A stretch of DNA of 64,000 nt, taken from Paenibacillus sp. P25 (GTDB lineage: Bacteria > Bacillota > Bacilli > Paenibacillales > NBRC-103111). A model generated the notes under the pieces. That model made no database searches and was not told the origin of the DNA. It saw only the letters and a list, made by a program, of their open reading frames with translations. A program made the translations under genes and the position numbers. Positions 56,185 to 64,000 of this stretch are shown in pieces (position 1 is the stretch's first letter; the number at the start of each line of letters is the position of its first letter). Location: positions 4,836,001 to 4,900,000 of the forward strand of contig CP085629.1 of the NCBI GenBank assembly GCA_024704175.1, read 5' to 3'.

Positions 56185-56602
56185 ATGACAAACCCTATCT
56201 CTGTCAGCAAAGTGATGCAGCCCCAAAACATGAATGCCGCGTTCGCCGCGCACCTATAACCTCGGCGGCATCGACCGTCTGCTTGCTTTATACGAGCCGG
56301 ACGGCATCCTGATCGGCCCGGACGGCCGCACGAGGCAAGGGCTTCCCTTCATCCGCAAAACCCTGGAAGAGCCGCTTGAGCTGAAGGGCCGCATGAATTC
56401 AACCAACGTCTACTGCATTCCTTTTGAAAATATGGCGCTGCTCCGCGCCCACTTCGTCATCGAGACGTCGGATGCAGACGGCAACCCGCTGCGCCTGGAG
56501 GGTCACACTTCGGAGGTTGTCCGCAAGCAGCAAGACGGAAGCTGGCTTTATATCGTAGACCATCCTGCCGGGGCGGAGATCAGCCCTCCCCGGTTGACAT
56601 GA
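56185..56602 (+). CDS. SnoaL/NTF2-like (ketosteroid isomerase-type) protein, one frame break
   Basis: A protein of about 139 residues. ATG 56185 starts MTNPISVSKVMQPQNMNAAF, then the frame breaks near 56253 and continues YNLGGIDRLLALYEPDGILI and LEGHTSEVVRKQQDGSWLYI. The pattern of an N-terminal helix, LLALYEPD and a terminal strand with GSW is that of the SnoaL-like SgcJ/EcaC family. It is divergent from HxlR, the usual arrangement for a regulator and its target. Substrate unknown. Confidence 0.78.
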
Positions 56603-56617
56603 CCGGGTCCGCCTGCA

Positions 56618-56941
56618 TCAGCCCTCAAAATGCACATCGGGATGAAACCGATACTCGTCCAACCGAATGAATCGGCCGTTCTCGATTTCCACGCCTTCGG
56701 AGCGCAGCAGGAATGTCTGCATTTCGAAGGCTTCCTCCCCCGCTCTGCTGATTTCGCCGTTCGCCCCGACCACCCGGTGCCAGGGAAGACGGTGCTTTTT
56801 GCTCATCGAATGCAGGATGCGGACAACCTGTCTCGCTCCCCGAGGGCTTCCGGCACAGCCCGCAATTTGCCCGTAGGTCATGACTTTCCCCTCGGGAATC
56901 GATCGGATAATATCTATAACTCGCTCCGTAAAAATGGTCAT
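56618..56941 (-). CDS. Alkyltransferase-like protein (ATL), MGMT family
   Basis: An intact 107-residue protein of the O6-alkylguanine methyltransferase DNA-binding family. The motif is LPWHRVVGANGEIS, where the catalytic Cys of PCHR is replaced by Trp; this defines non-catalytic ATL proteins, which bind O6-alkylguanine and hand it to nucleotide excision repair. GKVMTYGQIAGCAGSPRGAR is the DNA-binding helix with the conserved Arg finger region. The start at 56941 is chosen with GAGAGGAAAG upstream; the open frame extends back without a signal. It is divergent from sspH. Confidence 0.88.
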   Translation of the reverse strand: MTIFTERVIDIIRSIPEGKVMTYGQIAGCAGSPRGARQVVRILHSMSKKHRLPWHRVVGANGEISRAGEEAFEMQTFLLRSEGVEIENGRFIRLDEYRFHPDVHFEG

Positions 56942-57029
56942 AGGCTTTCCTCTCAACCGGAAACAAGAATAATGAAGTCCAATGGAGTCCATATTATAAC
57001 GGTCAAACCATAAAAAGGAGGCAATCCGC

Positions 57030-57209
57030 ATGAACAAGCAAAGGGCGGCCGAAATCGCCGCCTCGCCTGTAATGGCTCATGTAACTTACGAAGGCGTCCC
57101 CATCTACATCCAGCATGTGGACGAAGATAACGAAACGGCCCGCATCTACCCTCTCGACGAGCCCGAGAACGAGCAGGAGGTTCCTTTAAACAACTTAGAG
57201 GAGCATTAG
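57030..57209 (+). CDS. sspH: Small acid-soluble spore protein H
   Basis: A 59-residue protein: MNKQRAAEIAASPVMAHVTY at the start, then IYIQHVDEDNETARIYPLDE and a short tail EVPLNNLEEH. The pattern V-x-Y-x-G-x-P-I-x-I-Q-H-V-D-E-x-N-E-T-A-R-I-Y is that of the H-type minor SASP made in the forespore. AAAAAGGAGG lies 8 bases before the ATG. It is a further marker of sporulation. It is followed by the second structured repeat and a terminator. Confidence 0.93.
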   Translation: MNKQRAAEIAASPVMAHVTYEGVPIYIQHVDEDNETARIYPLDEPENEQEVPLNNLEEH

Positions 57210-57302
57210 GACGAACCGCCTTGAAGAGACCAGGATTGACCGGTCGCCGAGAGGCAGTTTTAGATCACCCAAGAAAGTGCCGTTTGAAATGAATAGAGAC
57301 AG

Positions 57303-57430
57303 ATACGGAGGTGGGGTATCCACTGGAGGAGCGCCAGCGTTCGCCTTTGTTTGCGGGAAATAACCGCTGTAAAGCGGCTTCCAATAAAGATTTCCTGCAG
57401 ACAACAGCGACCGGAAGTGGATACCCCACC
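57303..57430. repeat. Structured intergenic repeat, copy B (candidate RNA element)
   Basis: The same architecture as 4992-5121. Outer arms GGTGGGGTATCCACT (57310-57324) and AGTGGATACCCCACC (57416-57430) pair perfectly over 15 bp. Inner arms TTGTTTGCGGGAAAT (57347-57361) and ATTTCCTGCAGACAA (57390-57404) pair with two wobbles. The tip is CCGCT-GTAA-AGCGG (57364-57377), again GNRA-type. A 3'-side bulge is longer here than in copy A (CTTCCAATAAAG against CTTCTA). It lies between sspH and the convergent phosphoesterase gene. Confidence 0.8.
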
Positions 57431-57471
57431 CCCTCGTACACCTCTATCCTCTCATTTGGCACTTTATCAAT

Positions 57472-57501
57472 AAGCTGCAGCCGCCGAGAGGCAGCTTTTT
57501 T
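57472..57501 (+). terminator. Terminator downstream of sspH and repeat B
   Basis: AAGCTGC (57472-57478) and GCAGCTT (57491-57497) pair, with a T run following. Confidence 0.65.
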
Positions 57502-57506
57502 AAATC

Positions 57507-58232
57507 CTACTGCTTCACGCGGGCGTTCCGGAGGATCCTTGCCATCATTTCCGTGTTGGGATACTGCCCTGCCTCATACTGCCGGATCACTTCCCCGATA
57601 TCGAAAGGAACCCGCTCGATCGAGGTGCGGATGCCACCCTTTTCGACTTCTACGATGGCATAGGATGCCTTGGCCAGGCCGTCGAAGGGCAGACCGACGC
57701 TTCCGATATTGATCAGAACCTTGCCTTCGATATACCGGATATACGGCTTATGAATATGAGCGTAGATGTAGATATCCGCCTCAGCCGCCGACATGAGCCT
57801 GGACTTCAGCACGTCCTCTCCCGCATCGGGCAGAATAATGTCAAAGAGGCTGTCCGGCGCCGCATGGAATGCGCTGATCGATACGCCTTCGGCTTCCAGC
57901 TCAAGCCCGGTCGGGAGACCGTTTAAATATTCGATGTCCTGCGCCTCCAATCGGGAGACCGTCCAATCGCGTTCGCGGTTCATCAGCCCGAGAACCTGGT
58001 CGGCCACTTCCCCTTGGCCCACGCCGCGCACAACCCATTCGTCCGCATTTCCTTTGATCACTTTGGTTTGCAGTGCGCGGATCCGCTCCAGCGACCCTTT
58101 GGGATCCGGCCCGCGGTAGCAAAGATCGCCCAGCACATAAATTTGATCGACCGACTGTTCGCGGATATCCTCCAGAACGGCATCCAGTGCGACGGAATTT
58201 CCGTGAATATCCGAAATGAACGCAAGCTTCAC
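57507..58232 (-). CDS. Calcineurin-like metallophosphoesterase (YfcE/MJ0936 type)
   Basis: An intact 241-residue metallophosphoesterase. Metal ligands are visible in FISDIHGN (residues 5-12), VLGDLCYRGPDP, VIKGNADEW (GNxD/E pattern), FHAAPDS and YAHIHKPYIR. The start is GTG at 58232 with GGGAGGGGGA upstream; the longer open frame has no signal. Members hydrolyse phosphodiesters or act on nucleotides, and the natural substrate is usually unknown. Monocistronic. Confidence 0.85.
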   Translation of the reverse strand: MKLAFISDIHGNSVALDAVLEDIREQSVDQIYVLGDLCYRGPDPKGSLERIRALQTKVIKGNADEWVVRGVGQGEVADQVLGLMNRERDWTVSRLEAQDIEYLNGLPTGLELEAEGVSISAFHAAPDSLFDIILPDAGEDVLKSRLMSAAEADIYIYAHIHKPYIRYIEGKVLINIGSVGLPFDGLAKASYAIVEVEKGGIRTSIERVPFDIGEVIRQYEAGQYPNTEMMARILRNARVKQ

Positions 58233-58305
58233 TTGGGTGTCCCCCTCCCTTTTCCATAGGACCAGTATAGTGGAAATCGGCGGTTTTCTCAAAACGCCCC
58301 CGGGC

Positions 58306-59736
58306 TTACCCGGCCTTAAGCTTATAGATGAAATAGCCCTCCCCGAAGTCGATTTTGTCATAGTGCGAGTCCAAATACTGCCTGAAGCTTCCGTCATCCC
58401 CATAAATATAGCCCTTGAGCGGCACAAAATATTTCGCTCCCTGCCCGATATAAGAGTTCAGCTCCGCGACAGGGTTGTCCGGCAATGCATTCGCCACCCT
58501 CCAGCCTCGTCGATGGCTGGCGTTCAGTAAAGCCGGGTCGGGCGTTCCCACGACGATCAAGTCCTGCTTGTCCGTCGCCTGCTGCACGAGCTCCCCTGCC
58601 GGATCAGCTCCGTACGCTGGGAATCGAACATCGGATGAATGCTGCGGAAGCTGCTTGCGCAGACCGCCAGCAGAAGCGCCGCTGCTGCGATCCGGCCCAC
58701 TCGGTCGCCGGACAGATCGGAGAGCGCTACAGCCCCGAGCAGGGCAACGACCGGACTGGTCAGGATCAGATAATAGTCGAACTTGATGACGGCCACCACC
58801 GTGACCAGCTCCACGATCATCGCAGCGGCCCAGACGCCGATCGGGTAGGCTTCCCGCCACTTCAGCCGCAGAAGCCCCAACGGGACAAGGATCAGCCCTG
58901 CCCAGGTAAATGCAGAAGGAAGCTCTTGATAGAAGAACCGCCAGGCTTCCGGCGTCCCGATCGCGCTGAACATCTCCGGCAAGCACATGCTTCGAGGCGA
59001 TGCCGCTGACGAAAGCGGATTCGGCGACGGTGCCCAGCCAACCGAAATAAAGCAGAGGCAGAACAAGCGCAAGGAACGCGAAGAGCCAGAGCTCCCTTTT
59101 CCACAGCATCCGCAGCTTATATTTCGCCATCGTCATCGCCAGCATGGGAATCCCGATGAACAAGGTGGGGATTTTCTCGGCGGCGACCACTCCCGTGAAC
59201 AAACCGGCCAGCAGGAGCAGCAAGAGCCGGTCACGGCGAATCCATAAGGTAAAGAAAACAAAAGCCCCGAGCATAAAGAACAGCGCCGCGGACTCCGGCA
59301 TGATCGCTCTCGAGTACAAGATGTTCAAGGGGAGAACGCCGTAGAGAGCGACGGCAAACAAGGCGGTGCGCTCCGGGAAGTAAAGCCGCCCGATCCGGTA
59401 CAAAAAGAAGGCCGAGCCCATAAAAAACAGCACCGGGACAATGCGGGCCAGCGCGTAATGGTACCCGAACAGCTGATACAGAATCGCGATCAGGTAAGTC
59501 GTGATCTGCAATTCGAGCTGCACGTAATTGGGCAGCGGTCCGTCATAATTCAGTGCGGGTAGAAGATATTGAACCGGCTTTCCACGAAATTTATCGCAAT
59601 AGATTCAGTATCCGCCTGCCTCCAGGCGTCGTACTCGTAAGGCGAATTCGCAAGATTCGGCGACCGGAGCGCGAAAATGATCAGAAAGACGATAAGAACG
59701 AGAAGAGGCCGGGCGGTCTGCGGTTTTTTTCAGCAT
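58306..59736 (-). pseudogene. GT39-like glycosyltransferase (ArnT/PMT family), four frame breaks
   Basis: A membrane protein of about 476 residues with roughly ten helices. The first extracytoplasmic loop has SPYEYDAWRQADT, similar to the acidic catalytic site of the polyprenyl-phosphate-sugar family. Later parts are YSRAIMPESAALFFML and, in a second frame, FDYYLILTSPVVALLGAVAL. Breaks lie near 59705, 59568, 58985 and 58600; each joins pieces that fit. The ATG at 59736 has AGGGGGA upstream. Such enzymes move a sugar from a polyprenyl carrier to a protein, lipid or polymer outside the cell. The GT2 enzyme encoded just upstream probably supplies the lipid-linked sugar. Confidence 0.78.
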
Positions 59737-59751
59737 AAAAATCCCCCTGCT

Positions 59752-60495
59752 TCAGCTGTTGACCCGTTTGATCAGATGAAAGTAGCCGACGATCGTGCGA
59801 AACGCTTTCATTTTGCTCTTATCCTCTTTCAGCTCGTAATGCAGCACCAGAGGGTATTCGCCCGCTTTTAGCCCCAGCTTGCTGAACCGCGCCATGATTT
59901 CCGCCATACATTCGAAGCCTCTTGAGGTGACGAGCCGCTTGTTGTAACTATCCATCGCCTTCTGCAGATACCCGACACGGTAGCACCGGTACCCGCTGGA
60001 ATAATCCTTGACGCCGGGGATCGGGAAGAACATCTTCAGCAAAAATGCCGCGCCGCGGCTGTACAGCTTTCGGTAGACAGGCAGACCGATTTCCTTCCCG
60101 CCCTCCATGAAGCGCGATGCGATTACGAGGTCGAGCCGCTCACTTTTCAGCTTGCCGATCATTTCCGGGATCATCTCCGGGTCATGCGTATTGTCTGCGT
60201 CCAGCGTGACGAGCACATCCGATTCGCCGTAATGCTCGCAGACGTGCCCGAACATCGTCTTGATCGCTTCCCCGAGTCCCTTGTTATAAGGATGATTAAG
60301 GTAAGTAATGTTAGGATGCAGCCCGGCGTACCGGTTCAAAATCCGCTCCGTCCCGTCCGTGCTTCCATCGTTGACGACAAGGATCGTCAGCGGCGGATGA
60401 CTATCGCTTTCCAGTCTGCTCAGCTTATCCAGCAGTTTGGCCAGTCCCGACTCTTCGTTGTAAGCCGGAAGACCGACGATAATCTTGTAATCCAT
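59752..60495 (-). CDS. Family 2 glycosyltransferase (polyprenyl-phosphate mannose/glucose synthase-like)
   Basis: An intact 247-residue GT2 enzyme. VGLPAYNEESGL at residues 8-19 and VVNDGSTDGT form the nucleotide-binding part, VTLDADNTHDPEMI holds the DxD motif, and SRGFECMAEIMARF is the acceptor region. No C-terminal membrane helices. It resembles dolichyl-phosphate mannose synthase, which charges a polyprenyl phosphate with a sugar. It is 16 bases upstream of the GT39-like gene on the same strand. The start at 60495 has GGGGGTGGGAG upstream. The IS110 element begins directly upstream of it, so its native promoter may be disturbed. Confidence 0.9.
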   Translation of the reverse strand: MDYKIIVGLPAYNEESGLAKLLDKLSRLESDSHPPLTILVVNDGSTDGTERILNRYAGLHPNITYLNHPYNKGLGEAIKTMFGHVCEHYGESDVLVTLDADNTHDPEMIPEMIGKLKSERLDLVIASRFMEGGKEIGLPVYRKLYSRGAAFLLKMFFPIPGVKDYSSGYRCYRVGYLQKAMDSYNKRLVTSRGFECMAEIMARFSKLGLKAGEYPLVLHYELKEDKSKMKAFRTIVGYFHLIKRVNS

Positions 60496-60530
60496 GCTCC
60501 CACCCCCTTGTATTACCTTATTAGACAACC

Positions 60531-60740
60531 ATGCTGCTACGCAGCACCATCAGAAGGATGAAAATGGTAGTGCGTCGAAGTAACTTCTTACGGCTGGCGA
60601 AGGGAGGTCGCGTCTCTATGGTGCTGCGAGCCCGTTTATTAGACAGACCCCAGCGACCAGGTGCACCACAGATTGTTGCTCCGCATGGAAGCACGGAGGA
60701 TAGATTAACCCGGATGGTTGTTGCACCAGCCCTTTAATCT
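60531..60740 (+). ncRNA. Candidate bridge (seek) RNA region of the IS110 element
   Basis: About 235 bases precede the transposase with no open frame. It contains a hairpin GCTGC-TAC-GCAGC (60533-60545) and a 10-bp inverted repeat GCAGCACCAT (60541-60550) with ATGGTGCTGC (60618-60627) enclosing a large loop, followed by TTATTAGACA (60636-60645), identical to the left flank. In the IS110 group, guide RNAs with target- and donor-binding loops are made from this position. The exact ends are not determined. Confidence 0.5.
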
Positions 60741-60764
60741 ATACAGTCGTAGAAGGAGTATGAG

Positions 60765-61985
60765 ATGGACGTCGTTTACAGTCGCTGTTGCGGTCTTGAC
60801 GTTCATAAGAAGAACGTCGTTGCATGTGTCATCACGCCGGAGGGTAAGGAAATCCGTACGTTTTTGACGATGACAGAAGATCTCATGGAACTTGTGAACT
60901 GGTTGAAATCCAAAGGATGCACTCATGTAGCCATGGAGAGTACAGCATCATACTGGAAACCGATCTACAACTTACTTGAGCTGGAGGACATTCAACTGTT
61001 AGTGGTTAATGCCAAGCATATGAAGAATGTCCCCGGTCGCAAAACGGACATAAAGGATGCTGAATGGATCGCAGGATTGCTGCGGCATGGATTGCTTCAA
61101 GGAAGCTACATTCCTTCGCGCGATCAAAGAGAATTACGAGAGCTGATTCGTTACAGACGAAGCCTCATCGATGAGCGAGCACGGGAAATAAATCGTGTGC
61201 AGAAGGTGCTTGAAGGAGCGAATATCAAGTTGTCGTCCGTTGCCAGCAATGTGCTTGGGAAATCGGGGCGATCTATGCTCGAGGCGATGATCGCCGGTGT
61301 TGAAGATCCGGAGGCGTTATCGGAGCTGGCTCAGCGCCGAATGAAAAGCAAGAAAGAAGAGCTTAAGCGTGCGCTAAACGGACTCATGGGTAAACACCAA
61401 AAACTCATGCTGGAAACCCAGCTTCGTCATATCGATTTTCTGGATGAAGAAATCGAAAGACTGGATGCTGAAGTGAAGGAACGCATGCGCCCTTTTGAAG
61501 AAAACCTGGAGCTGTTGGATACGATTCCCGGAGTTGGTCGGCGCACAGCAGAACAAATCCTTGCTGAAACTGGAGTCGATGTCGGAAACCAGTTCGGCTC
61601 CGCTGCCCGGTTATGTTCGTGGGCAGGATTGTCTCCAGGTAACAACGAAAGCGCCGGAAAAAGAAAGTCAGGCCGAACCCGAAAAGGAAATAAAAAGTTG
61701 CGAAGTGCTTTGGTTGAAGCTGCAAGAGCAGCAGCAAGAACCAAGAACACGTACTTATCAAGCCAGTACCATCGGATTGCAGCAAGGCGTGGAGCAAATC
61801 GAGCAGCCGTTGCTGTAGCTCATAGTATTTTAACAATCGTTTATCATATATTGACACGAAACCAGCCGTATAACGAACTTGGTGCAACATATTACGAAGA
61901 GCGTAAGCGTGATACGGTGATGAAGCAATCGGTTAAGAAATTGGAGTCTTTAGGATACAAGGTCACCATAGAATCTGTAGCTTAA
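60765..61985 (+). CDS. IS110-family transposase
   Basis: An intact 406-residue DEDD recombinase. The N-terminal RuvC-like domain has Asp12 in GLDVHKK, Glu59 in HVAMESTASYWKP and Asp96/Asp99 in RKTDIKDAEWIA. The C-terminal Tnp domain has the helix-hairpin-helix LLDTIPGVGRRTAEQIL and the catalytic Ser region SWAGLSPGNNESAGKRKSG. GAAGGAG ends 6 bases before ATG 60765. Frame and motifs are complete, so the element may be active. The long non-coding part lies 5', which is the IS110-group rather than the IS1111-group layout. Confidence 0.93.
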   Translation: MDVVYSRCCGLDVHKKNVVACVITPEGKEIRTFLTMTEDLMELVNWLKSKGCTHVAMESTASYWKPIYNLLELEDIQLLVVNAKHMKNVPGRKTDIKDAEWIAGLLRHGLLQGSYIPSRDQRELRELIRYRRSLIDERAREINRVQKVLEGANIKLSSVASNVLGKSGRSMLEAMIAGVEDPEALSELAQRRMKSKKEELKRALNGLMGKHQKLMLETQLRHIDFLDEEIERLDAEVKERMRPFEENLELLDTIPGVGRRTAEQILAETGVDVGNQFGSAARLCSWAGLSPGNNESAGKRKSGRTRKGNKKLRSALVEAARAAARTKNTYLSSQYHRIAARRGANRAAVAVAHSILTIVYHILTRNQPYNELGATYYEERKRDTVMKQSVKKLESLGYKVTIESVA

Positions 61986-62260
61986 TCATATTGGATAACG
62001 GAATGATTGAAGCCCGGATCCGTTTTTTTAAAACTTGGGTTTGCCGGGATAGTTTCGCATTGCCTTTTTTAAGAATACTGCGCGAGTTTAATTTTCAGGA
62101 TAGGGAGATCGGGTATATAGAAGCACGCCGCTAAAAGAACCGGAAACCAGCCGTTCCATTTATTGGCACGTCTCAACTATTCGCAATTGCAAGGAACTAA
62201 TAGTATGATTAAGATTAGTAGATTCATCCTTTACTCCAAGATATTAGGGGAACCCATGCT

Positions 62261-63891
62261 ATGAAAAAAAGCTTAACCCTGCTCACCGCCGCGGCTGTAG
62301 CGCTCTCGACGTTCACTTCCGCCGCTTTCGCCGATACGTCCAAGTCAACGTCCGATTTTAAAGACCTGGCCGGCATCGACGCCGGTTTAAAATCCAAGAT
62401 GGATTCGCTTCTCTCCAAAGGGATCTTCGAAGGAGTGTCCAGCGACAGCTTCGGCATCTCGCAAAATATGACCCGGGCGCAGTTCGCCAAAGTCGCCGCT
62501 CTCGTCTTCGGCCTTCAGGTCGATCCGACGCTGCGGACCTCCGGCTTCACGGATGTCCGTGCCGACGATGCGGCGAACGGCTGGGCGATTCCGTATATCG
62601 AAGCCGCCAGGAAGGCCGGACTCATTGACGGAATGACGGATACCTCCTTCGCTCCCGGGGAACAGGTCACCATCGGGCAATTGGACACGGTGCTTGTCAA
62701 AGGGCTTGGCAAAGCCGTGAATACCGCCGCTAGCCCGTGGTATGCGGATGCCGTGAAGCAGGCGTCGGAGCTGGGCGTCCATCCCGCGGGCAAATCCGGC
62801 GACATGGCCGCTACCCGCGCCGATCTCGTAGAGGGCGCGTACGGCGCCCTCGCGGCTTCCGGTAAACCGCGGGGACAAGCGCAGCCGGTTTCAATCGTCT
62901 CGGTTCAGGCCTCCGGCGATCACGCAGTACAGGTCACACTCGATCAAGCGGTGGACACTTCTAAAGCGGTCCTCTCGCTGAGCAAAGACGGAGCCGTGCT
63001 GCCGACAACGGTTGCATGGTCGGACAACAGGCAGTCCGCGGCCCTAACCTTATCGGGGGATGCCAAGCTGTCCGTCGGAAGCTATACAGTTACCTTAAGC
63101 GGCCTCGACCCGGCTTCCGTCAAGACGGCGACCGGCACGCTGACTGTCACCCCGTCGGCTAACGACGGCGACCTTCAATATTCCATTGGCGATACTTACG
63201 ACTTAAGCGGCGTCATCGAGAACGGGATCACAGCGCTGGCCACGGGAAGAGACGGCCAAGTGACGAGAGCGGAAGCGGAGGATCCGGCGTTCAGCAAGTT
63301 CGCCAAGGAAATCGTCTTCTCGGCCACGAGCGCATCGGGGAGCACGGTGGCGCTGCCCGGGATCGTTCAGTCGGTCACCTCCTCGAATCCGGGCGTCGTC
63401 AAAACCGCCGTTACGCCGGATCATAAAGGCTATATCCTTGGCAATAAGGCCGGAAAGGCGACGGTAAGCGTCGTATTCTCGACCACGGGCGGCGGCAGCG
63501 CCAGATCTCCTTCCCTGTTACAGTCAAGGAAGACGGCGTTTCGGCCGAGAAGATCGAAGCCAGGGAATCCACGATCGATCAGGACCTGACCGTCACGGAC
63601 GACGTCTATTCCGGCCGGTTCAATGCCTATGAAGCGATGGATTTGAAGGTGACGGACAACTTCGGCATCATTTACGAGCAGGATGAAATTCAAGGCTATA
63701 ATTTCGCTCTGGGAACAACGTTCCTGGTGGACGATGTGACCGGTGACCCTAAGCTCGGGCCGACCGGTACGGTCACCGTCGGCGCGGACGGCACCGTACA
63801 AATCACCGGCAACGTGACCGAGTTTACCTTAACCGCCGCGGTTCCCACCGGCAAACGTGCCACATCCATCGTCGAGGTTCACCGGCAGTAA
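62261..63891 (+). CDS. Secreted protein with SLH region and Ig-like repeats, one frame break
   Basis: A protein of about 543 residues. Signal peptide at residues 1-25 (ending SAAFA), then two to three SLH-type segments (GISQNMTRAQFAKVAALVFG, DAANGWAIPYIEAARKAGLI, PWYADAVKQASELGVHP) up to about residue 200. Beta-rich Ig-like regions follow (QAVDTSKAVLSLSKDGAVLP and SKFAKEIVFSATSASGS). The frame breaks near 63510 and continues ISFPVTVKEDGVSAEKIEAR to 63891. SLH domains bind secondary cell wall polymer, so it is a cell-surface protein. There are 275 bases upstream after the IS element, with no clear extra gene. Confidence 0.82.
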
Positions 63892-63912
63892 TGCTGTAAT
63901 AAATTTTGTATA

Positions 63913-63960
63913 AAAAGAAGCAAGCCCACGGCCGGAGCCGGGGCTTGCTTCTTTGCTTTT
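63913..63960. terminator. Bidirectional terminator
   Basis: AAGAAGCAAGCCC (63915-63927) and GGGCTTGCTTCTT (63941-63953) form a perfect 13-bp stem with T-rich sequence on both sides, between convergent genes. Confidence 0.85.
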
Positions 63961-63976
63961 TGAACGGTAAAACGGA

Positions 63977-64000
63977 TTATTTCTGGCCAGCCAGGTATTC
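63977..64000 (-). CDS. C-terminal end of a minus-strand gene running out of the window
   Basis: A TAA at 63977-63979 (minus strand) closes a frame reading EYLAGQK, just after a bidirectional terminator. Too short to assign. Confidence 0.4.
   Translation of the reverse strand, partial: EYLAGQK

Larger units (their letters stand above)
60518..61990 (+). mobile_element. IS110-family insertion sequence (edges approximate)
   Basis: The element comprises a long 5' non-coding region, an intact DEDD transposase and a short 3' end. IS110 elements generally lack long terminal inverted repeats and none were found, so both edges are estimates. The left side is close to the GT2 start region. The sequence TTATTAGACA occurs at the left edge (60518-60527) and again inside the non-coding region (60636-60645). 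Confidence 0.75.

Noticed and set aside
60496..60764. tRNA gene or riboswitch in the 5' region of the IS element
   Set aside because: No cloverleaf or known riboswitch core could be found; the region is better explained as the IS110 non-coding end.

Overview
The window looks like chromosomal DNA of a Gram-positive, spore-forming Bacillota of the Paenibacillus type. The evidence is GC-rich coding sequence with strong AGGAGG-type ribosome binding sites, a GerQ spore coat protein, an H-type small acid-soluble spore protein, SLH-domain secretion, YesM/YesN-like two-component pairs beside sugar ABC transporters, and lipoprotein-anchored cytochrome c. The genus is inferred from gene content and was not tested by a database search.

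Layout, left to right: (1) 1-3948, urea ABC transporter urtABCDE. (2) 4095-8961, aldo/keto reductase, a structured intergenic repeat, gerQ, two small membrane proteins and two unassigned genes. (3) 8994-14566, WrbA-like flavoprotein, EmrA/EmrB-like efflux pair with a divergent MarR regulator, SRPBCC protein and an MFS exporter. (4) 14842-20698, a ketone-body locus (GntP-type permease, 3-hydroxybutyrate dehydrogenase, two CoA-transferase subunits, thiolase) with a divergent LysR regulator. (5) 20806-24997, FMN reductase, a TetR/SnoaL pair, an AlkZ-like glycosylase and an AraC-GyrI regulator. (6) 25301-32121, sugar ABC transporter with a YesMN-type kinase and regulator. (7) 32301-36191, MFS/SDR/quinone oxidoreductase unit with a TetR repressor and three copies of its likely operator. 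(8) 36431-46018, a UxaC-like amidohydrolase, then a GH95-like glycosidase with its ABC transporter and AraC-type sensor. (9) about 46090-49870, a conspicuously AT-rich island of small orphan and broken genes. (10) 49884-55534, iron-siderophore ABC genes, a NarL-type two-component system, SCO1, cytochrome c and a YtkA/FixH-like lipoprotein. (11) 55708-60495, HxlR/SnoaL pair, alkyltransferase-like protein, sspH, a second copy of the structured repeat, a phosphoesterase and two glycosyltransferases. (12) 60518-61990, an IS110-family element with a candidate bridge RNA. (13) 62261-63891, an SLH-domain protein.

A dominant property is that about half of the genes have reading frames broken by single-base indels, although the encoded protein continues intact in another frame. 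Several genes contain pairs of compensating shifts. This is most simply explained by sequence or assembly errors rather than mass gene decay. Such genes are given here as one feature over their full span, with approximate break positions; those with three or more breaks are typed as pseudogene.

The most interesting non-coding items are the pair of about 120-bp hairpin repeats with GNRA-type apical loops and wobble-preserving differences (4992-5121, 57303-57430), the IS110 5' non-coding region, and a cluster of DnaA-box-like sites (12615-12698).
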